A stretch of 5,267 nucleotides of DNA from Erysipelotrichaceae bacterium UBA3379 (GTDB lineage: Bacteria; Bacillota_I; Bacilli_A; Erysipelotrichales; Coprobacillaceae), in NCBI GenBank assembly GCA_002359025.1, contig DEPZ01000007.1, positions 19,356 through 24,622 on the forward strand, in the 5' to 3' direction. Under the pieces are notes generated by a model. It was given only the letters and a program-made list of their open reading frames with translations. It did not search any database and was not told the origin of the DNA. Below, piece after piece: positions 5,267 through 5,267 of this stretch (the first letter of the stretch is position 1; the number at the start of each line of letters is the position of its first letter). The translations under genes were made by a program, and so were the position numbers.

Positions 5267-5267
5267 A

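Noticed and set aside
1..5267. Mobile elements, CRISPR arrays, tRNA or rRNA genes, phage or defence genes
   Set aside because: No transposase, direct-repeat array, cloverleaf or rRNA-like stretch was found; the genes are ordinary metabolic and housekeeping types with even base composition.

Overview
The window is AT-rich (roughly one-third GC by eye). It has strong AGGAGG-type ribosome sites, Rho-independent terminators made of short hairpins with T runs, and compact housekeeping genes, so it fits a low-GC Firmicute. The combination of a PduL-type phosphotransacylase, a two-subunit class I fumarase and an orphan HemG-like flavodoxin suggests an anaerobic, probably gut-associated lineage such as the Erysipelotrichia/Coprobacillaceae. 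That placement is inference; the window holds no marker gene that proves it.

Left part, + strand. Bases 1-82 hold no gene I can support. A promoter and a good match to a CcpA cre site (83-97) precede a short PduL-type phosphate acyltransferase (136-705). It lacks the N-terminal extension used for microcompartment targeting, so it probably works in the cytosol as the acetyl-CoA/acetyl-phosphate enzyme. A terminator-like hairpin follows, and only 4 bases after its T run a 71-residue unknown protein starts (739-954) with no visible ribosome site.

Middle, - strand. A 14-bp perfect hairpin (949-980) overlaps the stop codons of the small + gene and of a convergent HemG-like flavodoxin gene (975-1481), and serves as a two-way terminator. 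Upstream of the flavodoxin gene is a monocistronic HU gene (1572-1847) with its own promoter and terminator.

Right part, - strand. A four-gene operon runs from a promoter at about 5191-5219 down to 1922: class I fumarase alpha subunit, fumarase beta subunit, a MurR/RpiR-family regulator and a threonine-aldolase-family PLP enzyme. The genes are coupled very tightly (1-base overlap, 0-base gap, 8-base gap). The alpha and beta chains form one [4Fe-4S] hydro-lyase interconverting fumarate and malate or a close relative. The regulator has lost the usual sugar-phosphate motifs of its SIS domain, so its ligand is uncertain. The aldolase-like enzyme links the operon to glycine/threonine or beta-hydroxy amino acid metabolism. 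A bidirectional terminator (5230-5266) insulates the operon at the right edge.

Most genes belong to known families. The points most worth a second look are the regulator embedded in the fumarase/aldolase operon with its degenerate SIS domain, the unusual start context of the 71-residue protein, and the cre-like site on the phosphotransacylase gene.
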